A DNA stretch of 7,356 nt from Acidobacteria bacterium RIFCSPHIGHO2_01_FULL_67_28 (lineage in GTDB: Bacteria; Acidobacteriota; Terriglobia; Acidiferrales; 2-02-FULL-67-57). The DNA lies in NCBI GenBank assembly GCA_001766965.1, contig MEKM01000065.1, forward strand, positions 1-7,356, in the 5' to 3' direction. Under the pieces are notes generated by a model. That model saw nothing but the letters and a program-made list of their open reading frames with translations, made no database searches and was not told the DNA's origin. Each line of letters begins with the position of its first letter. The first letter of the stretch is position 1. Shown here one piece after another: positions 5,498 to 7,356 of this stretch. The position numbers and the translations under genes are program-made.

Positions 5498-5944
5498 GTG
5501 CCGAAACTGGCCGACCTCTTCAAAGGCCGCGAGCTCTACCACGTCGCCCCCTCGCTTTCGGTGGCCGAGGCCGCCCGCTACATGAGCGAGCGCAACGTCG
5601 GCGCCGTCTGCGTGCTGGAGCAGAACCGCCTGGTGGGAATTCTGTCGGAGCGCGACCTGATGAAGCGCGTCATCGCCGCCAACCGCGACCCGGGCGCGAC
5701 CCGCGTCAGCGAGGTGATGACCGCCAAACCCATCGTGGTCGAGGCCCACGAATCCCCGGACCGCTGCCTGCAAACCATGAAGCAGGCCGGGGTGCGCCAC
5801 CTGCCGGTGGTGGAGGGCGCCCAGCTCGTCGGCCTCATCTCCCTGCGCGACCTCCTCCAGGTGGACCTCGACGAGAAGGTAGACGAGATCAAGCTTATGC
5901 AGGACTACATCCACTACGTCCCGCCCTCGAAGCCCCAGCTCTAG
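5498..5944 (+). CDS. Tandem CBS-domain protein
   Basis: A 148-aa stand-alone Bateman module. CBS1 spans about residues 10-62 (SVAEAARYMSERNVGAVCVLE then LVGILSERDLMKRVI). CBS2 spans about 73-125 (VMTAKPIVVEAHESPDRCLQTMKQAGVRHLPVVEG then LVGLISLRDLL). The paired motifs GILSERD (47-53) and GLISLRD (112-118) carry the Ser and Asp that contact adenosine ligands in this family, so ligand binding (AMP, ATP or similar) is plausible. The acidic C-terminal tail DEKVDEIKLMQDYIHYVPP has no further domain. The start is GTG at 5498, supported by AGGAG 8 bases upstream; no ATG fits. It is cytosolic and has no adjoining enzyme or transporter on its strand, so its effector target is unknown. Confidence 0.93.
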   Translation: MPKLADLFKGRELYHVAPSLSVAEAARYMSERNVGAVCVLEQNRLVGILSERDLMKRVIAANRDPGATRVSEVMTAKPIVVEAHESPDRCLQTMKQAGVRHLPVVEGAQLVGLISLRDLLQVDLDEKVDEIKLMQDYIHYVPPSKPQL

Positions 5945-5961
5945 CCGCAGCTTCCTAGCGT

Positions 5962-6109
5962 TTGTCATTCTGAGCGAAGCGAAGAATCTCAACCTCTGGT
6001 CTTACCGACAGTGAAATTCTTCGCCCGCCCGGAGCGCCGCCGAAGGGTGGCCCACCGACAGGAAAGCAGGTCCCTCGGCCCCAGGGGAATCAAGGCCTCG
6101 GGATGACAA
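5962..6109. repeat. Composite intergenic repeat containing stem-loop copy 3
   Basis: The region is bounded by TTGTCAT (5962-5968) and ATGACAA (6103-6109). Its left end is a full CTGAGC...CGAAG stem-loop with arms ATTCT (5967-5971) and AGAAT (5983-5987). GAAGAAT (5981-5987) is repeated in inverse as ATTCTTC (6016-6022), so the unit looks like a long palindrome whose right half has decayed. ACCGACAG occurs twice (near 6004 and 6054). It covers nearly all of the gap between the CBS gene and the 56-aa gene; I see no ORF worth calling. Confidence 0.65.
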
Positions 6110-6117
6110 CGAACGGA

Positions 6118-6288
6118 TTAGCCGCCGAAGAGAATCTCGGAGAGGCGGCGGAGCTCGTTCATCTGGTGGGCGATGACCCAGCCCTGGTAGAGGTTGATGA
6201 GCGTCAGCACCACCACCATCCCGAAGAGCGCCCACACCAGCAACGTGTAGCTCTGGTGGCCGGCCGGCGGTGTGCTCGTCACTCTCAT
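6118..6288 (-). CDS. 56-aa single-pass membrane protein of unknown function
   Basis: A short open frame on the minus strand from ATG (6288-6286) to TAA (6120-6118). The first 13 residues are polar. Residues about 15-40 form one strong transmembrane helix (LLVWALFGMVVVLTLINLYQGWVIA), followed by a charged amphipathic tail (HQMNELRRLSEILFGG). The two Arg in that tail and the single Arg and His before the helix leave the topology open. The helix is encoded with normal GC-rich codons and the frame stops cleanly, which argues for a real gene despite the small size. The ribosome-binding site is poor (only GTGAG next to the ATG), and the third codon is a GTG that could be the true start. It diverges from the coiled-coil/MOSC pair. 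I do not recognise the family; small-subunit or regulatory roles are possible. Confidence 0.6.
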   Translation of the reverse strand: MRVTSTPPAGHQSYTLLVWALFGMVVVLTLINLYQGWVIAHQMNELRRLSEILFGG

Positions 6289-6332
6289 CTCACTAGGTTA
6301 GATGCCCGCGCCCGGCCCGCCGATGCCGCCCC

Positions 6333-6343
6333 TGTGCTAGACT
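6333..6343 (+). promoter_or_regulatory. Extended -10 promoter candidate for the coiled-coil/MOSC pair
   Basis: TGTGCTAGACT, 28 bp before the TTG start at 6371. No clear -35. The motif is almost the same as the candidates upstream of the reductase and CBS genes. Confidence 0.4.
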
Positions 6344-6370
6344 CGCGCGGCAGCCGGCGAGGAGAGGACG

Positions 6371-6595
6371 TTGGACTTGGACGAAGCCTATAAGAAGCTC
6401 GCGGAACGGCAGCGCGAAGTCGAGGAAAAGCTCAGGGAGCTGGCCGCCCTGGCCGACGAAGTCGCCACCGCCCAACACCAGTTCCGCCGCGTCGAGATGG
6501 ACAAGTTCGAAGAGCTGAACCAGGCGCTGGAGGCCGCGCTCGAGGACTACGCCCGCGCCCGGCGGCGCTTCGGAGAGGCGCTCCAGGGAGAGTGA
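6371..6595 (+). CDS. Small cytosolic coiled-coil protein
   Basis: A 74-aa protein, starting with TTG at 6371 preceded by GGAGAGGA; the next codons read DLDEAYKKLAERQREVEEKLREL. Almost the whole length is predicted as two charged amphipathic helices (about residues 4-34 and 38-70). They are rich in Glu, Arg, Ala and Leu, with a break near ATAQHQF. It has no signal peptide, Cys or catalytic motif. Its stop codon overlaps the ATG of the MOSC gene by one base (TGATG), so the two are translationally coupled and presumably share a function or partner. I do not recognise a named family. It is distinct from the secreted coiled-coil protein at 1496-1912, which has a signal peptide. Confidence 0.7.
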   Translation: MDLDEAYKKLAERQREVEEKLRELAALADEVATAQHQFRRVEMDKFEELNQALEAALEDYARARRRFGEALQGE

Positions 6596-7053
6596 TGACG
6601 AGCGAGACCCGCCCGCACGTCCGCGCTTTGTTTGTCTCCCCCCGCCAGGGCGAGCCCATGCAGCCGCGGCCGCAAGTGCTGGCCCGCGCCGAACACGGGT
6701 TCGACGGCGACGCTCACGCCCGCCCCGGGGGCAGCCGCCAGGTGCTGCTGCTGGACGCTGAAACCCTGGCCGCCTTGGGCGTGGCCCCGGGCGCGCTCAA
6801 AGAGAACATCACCACCGAGAGCCTGGACGTGCCGCGACTCCAGCCGGGCACGCGGTTGCGCGTGGGGAGCGCGCTGCTGGAAATTACCAAGGAGTGCACG
6901 CCCTGCGCCTTCGTCGAGAGCGTGCAAGCGGGCCTGCTCGAAAAAGTCCGCGGGCGGCGGGGGATGCTGGCGCGGGTCGTCGAGGGCGGGCCGATTCAGG
7001 TGGGCGACAGCGTACAGGTGGAAAAGACGAAAAGCGAAAATCGAAACTCGTAA
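6595..7053 (+). CDS. MOSC domain protein
   Basis: A 152-aa single MOSC domain. MOSC domains are the C-terminal beta-barrel of molybdenum-cofactor sulfurases and also occur alone in bacterial proteins such as YiiM, where they act on Moco- or sulfur-related substrates. Visible family features are FDGDAHA with RQVLLLDAET (residues 36-57), KENITTESLDV (69-79), LQPGTRLRVGSALLEIT (82-98) and ECTPCAFVE (100-108). Cys104 is the likely functional cysteine and Cys101 is a second one. The C-terminal barrel strand GGPIQVGDSVQVE ends normally. The last residues (about KTKSENRNS) are then read from an A/T-rich repeat and look like a non-native tail. ATG 6595 is preferred to GTG 6592 because GGGAG is better spaced from it. 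The start overlaps the upstream stop codon. It is cytosolic; the substrate is not predictable from sequence. Confidence 0.88.
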   Translation: MTSETRPHVRALFVSPRQGEPMQPRPQVLARAEHGFDGDAHARPGGSRQVLLLDAETLAALGVAPGALKENITTESLDVPRLQPGTRLRVGSALLEITKECTPCAFVESVQAGLLEKVRGRRGMLARVVEGGPIQVGDSVQVEKTKSENRNS

Positions 7054-7107
7054 CTCGTAACCTAGAAAACCGAGTTTCGCTTTTCGACTTTCGAGTTTCG
7101 ATTCTAG
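7026..7107. repeat. A/T-rich inverted repeat between convergent genes, possible bidirectional terminator
   Basis: AATCGAAACTCG (7039-7050) pairs with CGAGTTTCGATT (7092-7103). CGAAAAGCGAAA (7028-7039) is repeated in inverse at 7075-7086, and CTAGAA (7062-7067) pairs with TTCTAG (7102-7107). A heptamer ACTCGTA occurs twice in tandem (7046-7059), and CGAGTTTCG occurs twice (7071, 7092). The composition is strikingly unlike the GC-rich surroundings. The MOSC stop (7051-7053) lies inside it. The stop of the basic protein (7104-7106) lies immediately next to the right arm, so it may terminate both transcripts. Confidence 0.65.
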
Positions 7108-7356
7108 CGGCGGCGCTTCTTTGCTTTCCGGGCCTTCTTTTTAGGGCGGGCCTTCTTGCGCGCCCGGGCTTTCTTGCGGGGCTTGGCTTTCTTCGCTTTC
7201 TTCCCCTTCTTCGCCTTCTGCGCTTTTTTCGCCTTGCGGGCGGCGGCCCTGGCGGCCTTCTTCTTGGCGGCAACCTCGGCCGGGGGCGGCTCGCCGAAGC
7301 GGACCACCTTGGGGCGGGCGAGGCGGGCAAAGTCAGAGTAGCGCAAGCGGATGGCC
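7104..7356 (-). CDS. Lys/Arg-rich basic protein, C-terminal part (5' end outside window)
   Basis: The minus-strand frame enters from the right edge and ends at TAG 7106-7104. The visible 83 codons begin AIRLRYSDFARLARPKVVRFGEPPPAEV, followed by about 54 residues made almost only of Lys, Arg and Ala, with a few Gly, Pro and Gln, ending in KKRRR. Such tails resemble bacterial histone H1-like or nucleic-acid-binding extensions and would bind DNA or RNA non-specifically. The ordered part that would name the protein lies mostly or wholly outside. A start codon just beyond position 7356 cannot be excluded, in which case the protein would be very short. It converges on the MOSC gene across the A/T-rich repeat. 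Confidence 0.65.
   Translation of the reverse strand, partial: AIRLRYSDFARLARPKVVRFGEPPPAEVAAKKKAARAAARKAKKAQKAKKGKKAKKAKPRKKARARKKARPKKKARKAKKRRR

Noticed and set aside
5456..5992. Minus-strand frame of 178 codons
   Set aside because: It is antisense to the clear tandem CBS gene, with no domain of its own.
6884..7330. Minus-strand Arg/Pro-rich frame of 148 codons
   Set aside because: It overlaps the basic-protein gene in a different frame, reads through the A/T-rich repeat and runs antisense to the MOSC end.
1..7356. CRISPR array, tRNA, rRNA, defence system, toxin-antitoxin pair
   Set aside because: There are no regularly spaced repeats, no tRNA-like cloverleaf with a TTC arm, and no nuclease, toxin or recombinase motifs in the real frames. 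The 74-aa and 56-aa genes are divergent and do not look like a toxin-antitoxin operon.

Overview
The window is GC-rich, densely coded bacterial chromosome. It holds eleven protein genes, two of them cut by the window edges. I found no rRNA, tRNA, CRISPR array, transposase, phage or plasmid gene. A soil-type, Acidobacteriota-like organism is my best guess. It rests on the mix of a DUF5916/CBM9-like outer-membrane-type protein, a PilZ protein, small secreted coiled-coil proteins and GC-rich intergenic stem-loop repeats of a kind I associate with that group. No phylogenetic marker is present, so this is inference.

Layout from left to right. Positions 1-978 (minus) hold the N-terminal part of a secreted CBM9-like/DUF5916 protein. 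Next come a PilZ c-di-GMP-type protein (1057-1389, minus) and a secreted charged coiled-coil protein (1496-1912, minus). Back-to-back promoters near 1934-1985 separate these from an alpha/beta hydrolase of the COG2945 type (2009-2647, plus), which is followed by a 75-aa four-cysteine protein (2765-2992, plus). A 247-bp repeat island lies at 2993-3239. Then come a TPR protein (3240-4067) and an aldo/keto reductase (4129-5259), both on the minus strand and possibly cotranscribed. A divergent intergenic region (5260-5497) leads to a tandem-CBS-domain protein (5498-5944, plus). A second repeat region (5945-6109) precedes a 56-aa single-pass membrane protein (6118-6288, minus). A divergent pair follows: a 74-aa coiled-coil protein (6371-6595) and a MOSC-domain protein (6595-7053), overlapping by one base. 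The window closes with the Lys/Arg-rich end of a basic protein (7104-7356, minus) that converges on MOSC across an A/T-rich inverted repeat.

The genes do not form one obvious pathway. They look like a run of short housekeeping or regulatory transcription units: c-di-GMP sensing (PilZ), ligand sensing (CBS), redox (aldo/keto reductase), hydrolase, MOSC and scaffold (TPR) genes. Five of the six promoter candidates share a TGCTA core at or just upstream of the -10 hexamer.

I see no convincing new multi-gene system. The less ordinary material is non-coding. Four copies of a short stem-loop repeat have arms that change together. One copy is split by a roughly 100-bp element with terminal inverted repeats and a short flanking duplication. 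A remnant of the TPR gene's 3' end lies beyond that element. A separate A/T-rich repeat appears to supply the last residues of the MOSC protein.
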